64,000 nucleotides of DNA from Spirodela intermedia. Its lineage: Eukaryota > Streptophyta > Magnoliopsida > Alismatales > Araceae. Position 1 is the first letter of the stretch, and each line of letters begins with the position of its first letter. A program made the position numbers and the translations under genes. The notes beneath the pieces were generated by a model. That model was not told the origin of the DNA. It ran no database searches and saw only the letters and a list, made by a program, of their open reading frames with translations. The stretch covers positions 4,102,001 to 4,166,000 of the forward strand of contig LR746269.1 of the NCBI GenBank assembly GCA_902729315.2, written 5' to 3'. Below, piece after piece: positions 1 to 12,330 of the stretch.

Positions 1-1463
1 CCTATTTTTTAAACAGTGCAATTTCTTCTGAAAATATTATGGCACTCTGGGTCATCTTTTCTTTTGGTGAATACATCAATACGACTACAAGTGAATGTGA
101 CAGTACATCTCCAGTATTAAATTTAATACAATAAACAACCACAATAAATCTTCTACCTCACCTTCAATTTCTGGTTCTTCATGTTCTGTTTCCTCTTCAA
201 TAGAATCTGCAAGGTTTACTGTGCCATGTTTATGACAGACATTTGTGCCATATTTAGCATTTGAGAATGACATTAGGAGTATAAGGATTCATTTTAGTAG
301 AGACTTAGGCAAAAGGGTTTGCTCCACCTTATCGGACAAAACTTTGATTCAACTGTCCATTATGTGGTGTAGAAGAAACAACAGTAGATCTTCCTCTTTC
401 TTGCTGAAGAGTTGAATACTTAAATCCAAAATTTCAAATTCAGGTTTTCCTTTCTCTAATAAGCCTTCAGCACACTCTGCAGCCATTACGATGTCATTAA
501 GCTTGAAAAATGACTATGCAGCTACATTATCCTCAATTCCCTATCTGAGACCACCTTTAAATCACGAAATCGTATATGACTCGGATTCTGTCAAGTCAAT
601 TCAAGAAGATACATGATAAAATTCCTCAGCATAATCAGAAACCGATCTATTCCCTTGTCTGCAGTGTTCATCTTGTTGATAAAAAAATTGTTCATAATCA
701 GAAATTTGTTCATTCTCTTGAAACTGATTTCAACAATTTTTCATTTCTCTCATGATCATAAAGGCTCTTTCCGTTACCTCATACGTGTTGTCTGTAGTTG
801 ATCCCACCCTTCAGTTTATAAGCTAAAAGCTTGACCTTTTTTTCATCAGAAATTTTCATATACTTAAAAAATTGTTCTACTTCAACAAATCTAAAAACTC
901 TTCCATCTTAAAATGGCCATTAAACCCTGGTAAGTCAATCTTCATACGAAAATCTCAAAAATTATCTTCTTCAAATCTTGATCCAGAACTTGTAGAACGA
1001 GAGGAACAATGAGTATCTGATGAAGAGTCGACAAGAGTGAGTGGCTTTTTAAAGACGTGAATGACTCTCTAATAGACTCATTCTTTCCAAAAGTTGTTTC
1101 AAGGTATCATGAATATGATCCAATTTTTGATCTATTCGATCTTGAAAAGCAATAAAATCTGAATCATTATCACCAATATGAGTAGATTCACCTTGTGGAC
1201 TCAGGATTAACCCCTTGTGAAACTCAAGGGGCGAAATATCTTCGTTCTATGGATTCAAGGCAAGGAGTTTTCAATCAAGACGCATTCATTTCAGATTGAA
1301 ACTCGTGATACTGCTATCAGAATATACAGCCAAAGCTGAAATGTGATTAAGCTATGTCAGCTGAGCCTGCTGGATTATCGATACCATACACAAATCTATC
1401 GACTTTATTTTTTCTTCTTTTTTTCCCTCTGCCTTTTCTCTTCACTAATAATAACATCAACAT

Positions 1464-2300
1464 TGATGCAGCCCAAACCCTGAAGCCCACTACTGAAGAA
1501 GCCTGAAATTCGATTACTGCTGCAGGTCGAAGCCCACCTTACTTAATGCACCTTGAAACTCACTGTTGCAGCTGAAAGTCTAGCTCGAATTTAATCTGAA
1601 ATTCAAATTTCAATTTCAATCAAATTCAAAATTAAAATTTAGATTTCATTTTAAATCAATTTCTACGCGCCCGAATCAAGACTCTTTAACCTATTTAAAC
1701 GCACTCCCTGTAGCCCTAGGGAAACATTATCTTTTTTTAAAATTTATTTCTTGGTGCGCGAATCAAGACTCCATTACCCCTTTGGACTCTGGTAACCCTC
1801 TTCCTGATTCTGTGCATTCAGAACCACTCCCTTATGGACTCAAGGGACCAGTCTTCTTAAACCAGCGGATTCAGAACAAAGGGCCAGCAACTGGAGCAAT
1901 GGGACCTGCCCTTCTCAGTTTCCACTATGTGGAGTGATATCAGAGCTAAGTCTGCATTCAAAATTCAAATTTACATTAGTGATCATGAAATTTCTGAGGT
2001 ATGTCCTTTTGAATATAAGAGTTTGTGGATTTCAAGACTCAGGAAAGAAAAATTTAACGATCTAAATGATACTTTGCAGCAAATAAATATGATACAGGAA
2101 GCTCAAAAGTAGATGTGATTATGATTATCGTAAAGATTATAAAAGAAGATTAATTTGCCTAGTTTCGACAATAGAGGAAATTTTTGGTTGGATTTCAGAA
2201 GTTAAAAGATTTTTTTAATATATGAAGATTTTAGAGGAGAAACAGGTGAAAGTAATTGCTTATAAATAGAAAGGAAACTGATCTATTTCCCTCATGATCC
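1464..2300 (+). mobile_element. Plus-strand LTR-like, PBS and gag-5' remnant
   Basis: Starting at 1464 the plus strand reads TGATGCAGCCC, matching the 5' end of the LTRs found at 16086-17789 (there TGATGTAGCCC on the minus strand). A TATA-like CTATTTAAACG lies near 1690. At 1935-1947 TGATATCAGAGCT resembles the initiator-Met primer-binding site TGGTATCAGAGC. After the PBS, frames broken by stops resemble a gypsy gag N-terminus (LPSFDN near 2140, KILEEKQVKVIAYK near 2225-2265). It faces the minus-strand remnant, so the unit is a composite of two opposed elements. Equivalent copies lie at 5574-6410, 9684-10520 and 13794-14630. LTR borders are approximate and the 3' LTR end is not clear. Confidence 0.6.
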
Positions 2301-3252
2301 TACAGACTGGGCAATTTGACTCAGGAAGAAAGCCAAAATAATAGGATTATGTTTTGGCACAAGTAGACTTGCATATAACACGATAATTAATCGTTCGACT
2401 AATTAATCTTTATTTTCGATGATAGATTATTTTCCTCTGAGAATTACATATAACTCAAAAATATCACAGTAAATTTCATTAAAATTAAATTTTCGCCTTA
2501 AATTTCATGTGAATGAGTAATTTAGTGTAAGTTGTGATTTGCTATTTGACTTCCACCATTTGTTTATTCATACAAATATATGCCCATAGATGTTAGGGAA
2601 TCGACAATGAAGCAATGGGTATGTATTATGTTGTTGCTATCTGTTGCTGAAAATAATTCCAACAACCTGTGATATGTCATATATCCTTGAAAATTCACAA
2701 GATTGTTCTATTGATACTATCAGTTGTTCTAGCAGTGAAAAAATTACCTTTCTTCACTATACAAATTATTCATTATAATCCAACTATGAATATAGTCAAT
2801 ATGTTGTCATATAGACTTGGAAGGTATTGCTGATGATGTCGCCCAGAAACTGCTGTCAAATGAGAATTATAAAGTTTTTGACCCAAGTGGAGGAACTATT
2901 AACATCTGCATCGAAAAGGTTAAAAAATGATAGAATGAAGTGCAATGATTTTTTAGACCAACTCAAATGAAACAGAAACTCAGGAAACATGAAGACTATC
3001 TTTTGCTCAAATTCAGTTTCAAATGGTCTACTAAGAGATCCGGTCACATGTTTAGTGAGCATAAATCTTACAATTTGCACATTTTATTCATGTAAAAAAT
3101 CCGTCAATTCTGTTTAGGGCGTTTTTATTTCTTAGGGGCCTTCTAACATAACCCTTCTAAAATATCCGTTAGTTTTGCTCAATTCTGTTTTCCTCTCCGT
3201 ATTTTATAAGATAATTTCCACTTATCGGTTACTTATGACTAATTTTCAGCCT
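2301..3252. repeat. Unassigned AT-rich part of the array unit
   Basis: This part of each unit has no frame longer than about 75 codons and no motif I can name. A minus-strand open frame at 2856-3080 is not convincingly coding. It probably derives from the same retroelements, but I cannot place it. Copies 2 and 3 repeat it at 6411-7362 and 10521-11472. Confidence 0.5.
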
Positions 3253-5300
3253 ATAACTGTGTTCCTCGAAATAAAAAACCATCTTGTAGCTGAAAGCCTT
3301 TAGTCGTTATTCTTGATGTACATATCATATATTGTTGAGAAAAATCATCATCCTCTCATAACAGTTGAGAAATAAGAATGTTATTAAAATAAATAACAAC
3401 AAATTTACCAATAAAAGATTTCCAAAGCTGACTCATCACTCTCATAACAGTACTGGGGGCATTCGATAAGCCGAAAGCCATGACCAACTATTCATGAACA
3501 CCTAGCCGATTTTTGATTCGATGATATCCGCTCTCTAAATCAACTTTTGAGAAAATTTTAGAACCACAAAGAATATCTGACATGTCATCTAGGCGTGAAA
3601 TTGGGAATCTGTAGTTAACCGTTCTCTTGTTCATAGCTATACTGTCGACACATATTCGCCAATTACCATCTTTCTTCGGAAGAAGTAAAGCATCAACATC
3701 AAGTAAATACGATGTTGAACATCTCGCATTGATTGAGATCAGGTTTTGGTATCACATCAGCTATTTCAAACTCCTTAAGAAATTCTTTCTGGTTGAGATC
3801 ATTACTTTTCTTTTCTCCTTCTCTCCTTTACAAAAATCCATGTCCTGCATTGGAGCCAAGAAAATTTTCTTACCATTTCTATAGAAAATATGAATGTTTT
3901 CCTTGCCACAGTGTGTAGCATCAACATCAAACTGCCATGGCCTGCCTAATATCATGTGACAAGCATCCATGTCAACAACATCACAGTCCTTCATCAGAGT
4001 AGGTTTTGCCAATTGAAAATTTGATTAGACCGGTTTCTCGATCTTTAGTTTCTGTTTCCTTATTGGCCAAACAAATTCGATATGGATGAGGGTGTGGGCT
4101 TGTCTGCAAACCTATTTTTTAAACAGTGCAATTTCTTCTGAAAATATTATGGCACTCTGGGTCATCTTTTCTTTTGGTGAATACATCAATACGACTACAA
4201 GTGAATGTGACAGTACATCTCCAGTATTAAATTTAATACAATAAACAACCACAATAAATCTTCTACCTCACCTTCAATTTCTGGTTCTTCATGTTCTGTT
4301 TCCTCTTCAATAGAATCTGCAAGGTTTACTGTGCCATGTTTATGACAGACATTTGTGCCATATTTAGCATTTGAGAATGACATTAGGAGTATAAGGATTC
4401 ATTTTAGTAGAGACTTAGGCAAAAGGGTTTGCTCCACCTTATCGGACAAAACTTTGATTCAACTGTCCATTATGTGGTGTAGAAGAAACAACAGTAGATC
4501 TTCCTCTTTCTTGCTGAAGAGTTGAATACTTAAATCCAAAATTTCAAATTCAGGTTTTCCTTTCTCTAATAAGCCTTCAGCACACTCTGCAGCCATTACG
4601 ATGTCATTAAGCTTGAAAAATGACTATGCAGCTACATTATCCTCAATTCCCTATCTGAGACCACCTTTAAATCACGAAATCGTATATGACTCGGATTCTG
4701 TCAAGTCAATTCAAGAAGATACATGATAAAATTCCTCAGCATAATCAGAAACCGATCTATTCCCTTGTCTGCAGTGTTCATCTTGTTGATAAAAAAATTG
4801 TTCATAATCAGAAATTTGTTCATTCTCTTGAAACTGATTTCAACAATTTTTCATTTCTCTCATGATCATAAAGGCTCTTTCCGTTACCTCATACGTGTTG
4901 TCTGTAGTTGATCCCACCCTTCAGTTTATAAGCTAAAAGCTTGACCTTTTTTTCATCAGAAATTTTCATATACTTAAAAAATTGTTCTACTTCAACAAAT
5001 CTAAAAACTCTTCCATCTTAAAATGGCCATTAAACCCTGGTAAGTCAATCTTCATACGAAAATCTCAAAAATTATCTTCTTCAAATCTTGATCCAGAACT
5101 TGTAGAACGAGAGGAACAATGAGTATCTGATGAAGAGTCGACAAGAGTGAGTGGCTTTTTAAAGACGTGAATGACTCTCTAATAGACTCATTCTTTCCAA
5201 AAGTTGTTTCAAGGTATCATGAATATGATCCAATTTTTGATCTATTCGATCTTGAAAAGCAATAAAATCTGAATCATTATCACCAATATGAGTAGATTCA
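3253..5300 (-). mobile_element. Decayed Ty3/gypsy gag-protease-RT-integrase remnant across a unit junction
   Basis: Reading the minus strand from about 5300 down, copy 2 gives a gag-like frame (DYAEEFYHVSS-type core at about 4750-4700, a degenerate zinc knuckle near 4350). It runs through the junction at 4110 into protease-linker sequence containing LGRPWQFDVDATH (3761-4012), then RT motifs ([28 protein letters not shown]). The catalytic YxDD position near 3390 reads YFNN, a TAG stop precedes the AFGLSNAPS block, frameshifts separate blocks, and gag holds several stops. RT passes almost directly into an integrase zinc-finger-like piece (LQDGFLFRGTQL, about 3255-3300), implying an internal deletion of RNase H. 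Non-functional. The same remnant occurs at 7363-9410 and 11473-13520, with a gag-only part at 1-1190. Confidence 0.88.
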
Positions 5301-8220
5301 CCTTGTGGACTCAGGATTAACCCCTTGTGAAACTCAAGGGGCGAAATATCTTCGTTCTATGGATTCAAGGCAAGGAGTTTTCAATCAAGACGCATTCATT
5401 TCAGATTGAAACTCGTGATACTGCTATCAGAATATACAGCCAAAGCTGAAATGTGATTAAGCTATGTCAGCTGAGCCTGCTGGATTATCGATACCATACA
5501 CAAATCTATCGACTTTATTTTTTCTTCTTTTTTTCCCTCTGCCTTTTCTCTTCACTAATAATAACATCAACATTGATGCAGCCCAAACCCTGAAGCCCAC
5601 TACTGAAGAAGCCTGAAATTCGATTACTGCTGCAGGTCGAAGCCCACCTTACTTAATGCACCTTGAAACTCACTGTTGCAGCTGAAAGTCTAGCTCGAAT
5701 TTAATCTGAAATTCAAATTTCAATTTCAATCAAATTCAAAATTAAAATTTAGATTTCATTTTAAATCAATTTCTACGCGCCCGAATCAAGACTCTTTAAC
5801 CTATTTAAACGCACTCCCTGTAGCCCTAGGGAAACATTATCTTTTTTTAAAATTTATTTCTTGGTGCGCGAATCAAGACTCCATTACCCCTTTGGACTCT
5901 GGTAACCCTCTTCCTGATTCTGTGCATTCAGAACCACTCCCTTATGGACTCAAGGGACCAGTCTTCTTAAACCAGCGGATTCAGAACAAAGGGCCAGCAA
6001 CTGGAGCAATGGGACCTGCCCTTCTCAGTTTCCACTATGTGGAGTGATATCAGAGCTAAGTCTGCATTCAAAATTCAAATTTACATTAGTGATCATGAAA
6101 TTTCTGAGGTATGTCCTTTTGAATATAAGAGTTTGTGGATTTCAAGACTCAGGAAAGAAAAATTTAACGATCTAAATGATACTTTGCAGCAAATAAATAT
6201 GATACAGGAAGCTCAAAAGTAGATGTGATTATGATTATCGTAAAGATTATAAAAGAAGATTAATTTGCCTAGTTTCGACAATAGAGGAAATTTTTGGTTG
6301 GATTTCAGAAGTTAAAAGATTTTTTTAATATATGAAGATTTTAGAGGAGAAACAGGTGAAAGTAATTGCTTATAAATAGAAAGGAAACTGATCTATTTCC
6401 CTCATGATCCTACAGACTGGGCAATTTGACTCAGGAAGAAAGCCAAAATAATAGGATTATGTTTTGGCACAAGTAGACTTGCATATAACACGATAATTAA
6501 TCGTTCGACTAATTAATCTTTATTTTCGATGATAGATTATTTTCCTCTGAGAATTACATATAACTCAAAAATATCACAGTAAATTTCATTAAAATTAAAT
6601 TTTCGCCTTAAATTTCATGTGAATGAGTAATTTAGTGTAAGTTGTGATTTGCTATTTGACTTCCACCATTTGTTTATTCATACAAATATATGCCCATAGA
6701 TGTTAGGGAATCGACAATGAAGCAATGGGTATGTATTATGTTGTTGCTATCTGTTGCTGAAAATAATTCCAACAACCTGTGATATGTCATATATCCTTGA
6801 AAATTCACAAGATTGTTCTATTGATACTATCAGTTGTTCTAGCAGTGAAAAAATTACCTTTCTTCACTATACAAATTATTCATTATAATCCAACTATGAA
6901 TATAGTCAATATGTTGTCATATAGACTTGGAAGGTATTGCTGATGATGTCGCCCAGAAACTGCTGTCAAATGAGAATTATAAAGTTTTTGACCCAAGTGG
7001 AGGAACTATTAACATCTGCGTCGAAAAGGTTAAAAAATGATAGAATGAAGTGCAATGATTTTTTAGACCAACTCAAATGAAACAGAAACTCAGGAAACAT
7101 GAAGACTATCTTTTGCTCAAATTCAGTTTCAAATGGTCTACTAAGAGATCCGGTCACATGTTTAGTGAGCATAAATCTTACAATTTGCACATTTTATTCA
7201 TGTAAAAAATCCGTCAATTCTGTTTAGGGCGTTTTTATTTCTTAGGGGCCTTCTAACATAACCCTTCTAAAATATCCGTCAGTTTTGCTCAATTCTGTTT
7301 TCCTCTTCGTATTTTATAAGATAATTTCCACTTATCGATTACTTATGACTAATTTTCAGCCTATAACTGTGTTCCTCGAAATAAAAAACCATCTTGTAGC
7401 TGAAAGCCTTTAGTCGTTATTCTTGATGTACATATCATATATTGTTGAGAAAAATCATCATCCTCTCATAACAGTTGAGAAATAAGAATGTTATTAAAAT
7501 AAATAACAACAAATTTACCAATAAAAGATTTCCAAAGCTGATTCATCACTCTCATAACAGTACTGGGGGCATTCGATAAGCCGAAAGCCATGACCAACTA
7601 TTCATGAACACCTAGCCGATTTTTGATTCGATGATATCCGCTCTCTAAATCAACTTTTGAGAAAATTTTAGAACCACAAAGAATATCTGACATGTCATCT
7701 AGGCGTGAAATTGGGAATCTGTAGTTAACCGTTCTCTTGTTCATAGCTATACTGTCGACACATATTCGCCAATTACCATCTTTCTTCGGAAGAAGTAAAG
7801 CATCAACATCAAGTAAATACGATGTTGAACATCTCGCATTGATTGAGATCAGGTTTTGGTATCACATCAGCTATTTCAAACTCCTTAAGAAATTCTTTCT
7901 GGTTGAGATCATTACTTTTCTTTTCTCCTTCTCTCCTTTACAAAAATCCATGTCCTGCATTGGAGCCAAGAAAATTTTCTTACCATTTCTATAGAAAATA
8001 TGAATGTTTTCCTTGCCACAGTGTGTAGCATCAACATCAAACTGCCATGGCCTGCCTAATATCATGTGACAAGCATCCATGTCAACAACATCACAGTCCT
8101 TCATCAGAGTAGGTTTTGCCAATTGAAAATTTGATTAGACCGGTTTCTCGATCTTTAGTTTCTGTTTCCTTATTGGCCAAACAAATTCGATATGGATGAG
8201 GGTGTGGGCTTGTCTGCAAA
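4111..8220. repeat. Array copy 2
   Basis: Second complete unit. It carries four private transitions close together at unit offsets 2910, 3170, 3197 and 3228 (window 7020, 7280, 7307 and 7338) relative to copies 1 and 3. Confidence 0.95.
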
Positions 8221-11200
8221 CCTATTTTTTAAACAGTGCAATTTCTTCTGAAAATATTATGGCACTCTGGGTCATCTTTTCTTTTGGTGAATACATCAAT
8301 ACGACTACAAGTGAATGTGACAGTACATCTCCAGTATTAAATTTAATACAATAAACAACCACAATAAATCTTCTACCTCACCTTCAATTTCTGGTTCTTC
8401 ATGTTCTGTTTCCTCTTCAATAGAATCTGCAAGGTTTACTGTGCCATGTTTATGACAGACATTTGTGCCATATTTAGCATTTGAGAATGACATTAGGAGT
8501 ATAAGGATTCATTTTAGTAGAGACTTAGGCAAAAGGGTTTGCTCCACCTTATCGGACAAAACTTTGATTCAACTGTCCATTATGTGGTGTAGAAGAAACA
8601 ACAGTAGATCTTCCTCTTTCTTGCTGAAGAGTTGAATACTTAAATCCAAAATTTCAAATTCAGGTTTTCCTTTCTCTAATAAGCCTTCAGCACACTCTGC
8701 AGCCATTACGATGTCATTAAGCTTGAAAAATGACTATGCAGCTACATTATCCTCAATTCCCTATCTGAGACCACCTTTAAATCACGAAATCGTATATGAC
8801 TCGGATTCTGTCAAGTCAATTCAAGAAGATACATGATAAAATTCCTCAGCATAATCAGAAACCGATCTATTCCCTTGTCTGCAGTGTTCATCTTGTTGAT
8901 AAAAAAATTGTTCATAATCAGAAATTTGTTCATTCTCTTGAAACTGATTTCAACAATTTTTCATTTCTCTCATGATCATAAAGGCTCTTTCCGTTACCTC
9001 ATACGTGTTGTCTGTAGTTGATCCCACCCTTCAGTTTATAAGCTAAAAGCTTGACCTTTTTTTCATCAGAAATTTTCATATACTTAAAAAATTGTTCTAC
9101 TTCAACAAATCTAAAAACTCTTCCATCTTAAAATGGCCATTAAACCCTGGTAAGTCAATCTTCATACGAAAATCTCAAAAATTATCTTCTTCAAATCTTG
9201 ATCCAGAACTTGTAGAACGAGAGGAACAATGAGTATCTGATGAAGAGTCGACAAGAGTGAGTGGCTTTTTAAAGACGTGAATGACTCTCTAATAGACTCA
9301 TTCTTTCCAAAAGTTGTTTCAAGGTATCATGAATATGATCCAATTTTTGATCTATTCGATCTTGAAAAGCAATAAAATCTGAATCATTATCACCAATATG
9401 AGTAGATTCACCTTGTGGACTCAGGATTAACCCCTTGTGAAACTCAAGGGGCGAAATATCTTCGTTCTATGGATTCAAGGCAAGGAGTTTTCAATCAAGA
9501 CGCATTCATTTCAGATTGAAACTCGTGATACTGCTATCAGAATATACAGCCAAAGCTGAAATGTGATTAAGCTATGTCAGCTGAGCCTGCTGGATTATCG
9601 ATACCATACACAAATCTATCGACTTTATTTTTTCTTCTTTTTTTCCCTCTGCCTTTTCTCTTCACTAATAATAACATCAACATTGATGCAGCCCAAACCC
9701 TGAAGCCCACTACTGAAGAAGCCTGAAATTCGATTACTGCTGCAGGTCGAAGCCCACCTTACTTAATGCACCTTGAAACTCACTGTTGCAGCTGAAAGTC
9801 TAGCTCGAATTTAATCTGAAATTCAAATTTCAATTTCAATCAAATTCAAAATTAAAATTTAGATTTCATTTTAAATCAATTTCTACGCGCCCGAATCAAG
9901 ACTCTTTAACCTATTTAAACGCACTCCCTGTAGCCCTAGGGAAACATTATCTTTTTTTAAAATTTATTTCTTGGTGCGCGAATCAAGACTCCATTACCCC
10001 TTTGGACTCTGGTAACCCTCTTCCTGATTCTGTGCATTCAGAACCACTCCCTTATGGACTCAAGGGACCAGTCTTCTTAAACCAGCGGATTCAGAACAAA
10101 GGGCCAGCAACTGGAGCAATGGGACCTGCCCTTCTCAGTTTCCACTATGTGGAGTGATATCAGAGCTAAGTCTGCATTCAACATTCAAATTTACATTAGT
10201 GATCATGAAATTTCTGAGGTATGTCCTTTTGAATATAAGAGTTTGTGGATTTCAAGACTCAGGAAAGAAAAATTTAACGATCTAAATGATACTTTGCAGC
10301 AAATAAATATGATACAGGAAGCTCAAAAGTAGATGTGATTATGATTATCGTAAAGATTATAAAAGAAGATTAATTTGCCTAGTTTCGACAATAGAGGAAA
10401 TTTTTGGTTGGATTTCAGAAGTTAAAAGATTTTTTTAATATATGAAGATTTTAGAGGAGAAACAGGTGAAAGTAATTGCTTATAAATAGAAAGGAAACTG
10501 ATCTATTTCCCTCATGATCCTACAGACTGGGCAATTTGACTCAGGAAGAAAGCCAAAATAATAGGATTATGTTTTGGCACAAGTAGACTTGCATATAACA
10601 CGATAATTAATCGTTCGACTAATTAATCTTTATTTTCGATGATAGATTATTTTCCTCTGAGAATTACATATAACTCAAAAATATCACAGTAAATTTCATT
10701 AAAATTAAATTTTCGCCTTAAATTTCATGTGAATGAGTAATTTAGTGTAAGTTGTGATTTGCTATTTGACTTCCACCATTTGTTTATTCATACAAATATA
10801 TGCCCATAGATGTTAGGGAATCGACAATGAAGCAATGGGTATGTATTATGTTGTTGCTATCTGTTGCTGAAAATAATTCCAACAACCTGTGATATGTCAT
10901 ATATCCTTGAAAATTCACAAGATTGTTCTATTGATACTATCAGTTGTTCTAGCAGTGAAAAAATTACCTTTCTTCACTATACAAATTATTCATTATAATC
11001 CAACTATGAATATAGTCAATATGTTGTCATATAGACTTGGAAGGTATTGCTGATGATGTCGCCCAGAAACTGCTGTCAAATGAGAATTATAAAGTTTTTG
11101 ACCCAAGTGGAGGAACTATTAACATCTGCATCGAAAAGGTTAAAAAATGATAGAATGAAGTGCAATGATTTTTTAGACCAACTCAAATGAAACAGAAACT

Positions 11201-12330
11201 CAGGAAACATGAAGACTATCTTTTGCTCAAATTCAGTTTCAAATGGTCTACTAAGAGATCCGGTCACATGTTTAGTGAGCATAAATCTTACAATTTGCAC
11301 ATTTTATTCATGTAAAAAATCCGTCAATTCTGTTTAGGGCGTTTTTATTTCTTAGGGGCCTTCTAACATAACCCTTCTAAAATATCCGTTAGTTTTGCTC
11401 AATTCTGTTTTCCTCTCCGTATTTTATAAGATAATTTCCACTTATCGGTTACTTATGACTAATTTTCAGCCTATAACTGTGTTCCTCGAAATAAAAAACC
11501 ATCTTGTAGCTGAAAGCCTTTAGTCGTTATTCTTGATGTACATATCATATATTGTTGAGAAAAATCATCATCCTCTCATAACAGTTGAGAAATAAGAATG
11601 TTATTAAAATAAATAACAACAAATTTACCAATAAAAGATTTCCAAAGCTGATTCATCACTCTCATAACAGTACTGGGGGCATTCGATAAGCCGAAAGCCA
11701 TGACCAACTATTCATGAACACCTAGCCGATTTTTGATTCGATGATATCCGCTCTCTAAATCAACTTTTGAGAAAATTTTAGAACCACAAAGAATATCTGA
11801 CATGTCATCTAGGCGTGAAATTGGGAATCTGTAGTTAACCGTTCTCTTGTTCATAGCTATACTGTCGACACATATTCGCCAATTACCATCTTTCTTCGGA
11901 AGAAGTAAAGCATCAACATCAAGTAAATACGATGTTGAACATCTCGCATTGATTGAGATCAGGTTTTGGTATCACATCAGCTATTTCAAACTCCTTAAGA
12001 AATTCTTTCTGGTTGAGATCATTACTTTTCTTTTCTCCTTCTCTCCTTTACAAAAATCCATGTCCTGCATTGGAGCCAAGAAAATTTTCTTACCATTTCT
12101 ATAGAAAATATGAATGTTTTCCTTGCCACAGTGTGTAGCATCAACATCAAACTGCCATGGCCTGCCTAATATCATGTGACAAGCATCCATGTCAACAACA
12201 TCACAGTCCTTCATCAGAGTAGGTTTTGCCAATTGAAAATTTGATTAGACCGGTTTCTCGATCTTTAGTTTCTGTTTCCTTATTGGCCAAACAAATTCGA
12301 TATGGATGAGGGTGTGGGCTTGTCTGCAAA
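8221..12330. repeat. Array copy 3
   Basis: Third complete unit. It shares the C at unit offset 1962 (window 10182) with copy 4, against A in copies 1 and 2. Confidence 0.95.

Larger units (their letters stand above)
1..4110. repeat. Array copy 1
   Basis: First complete unit in the window. It has a private C at position 3432, where copies 2 and 3 have T at the equivalent site. It shares A at unit offset 1962 with copy 2. Confidence 0.95.
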
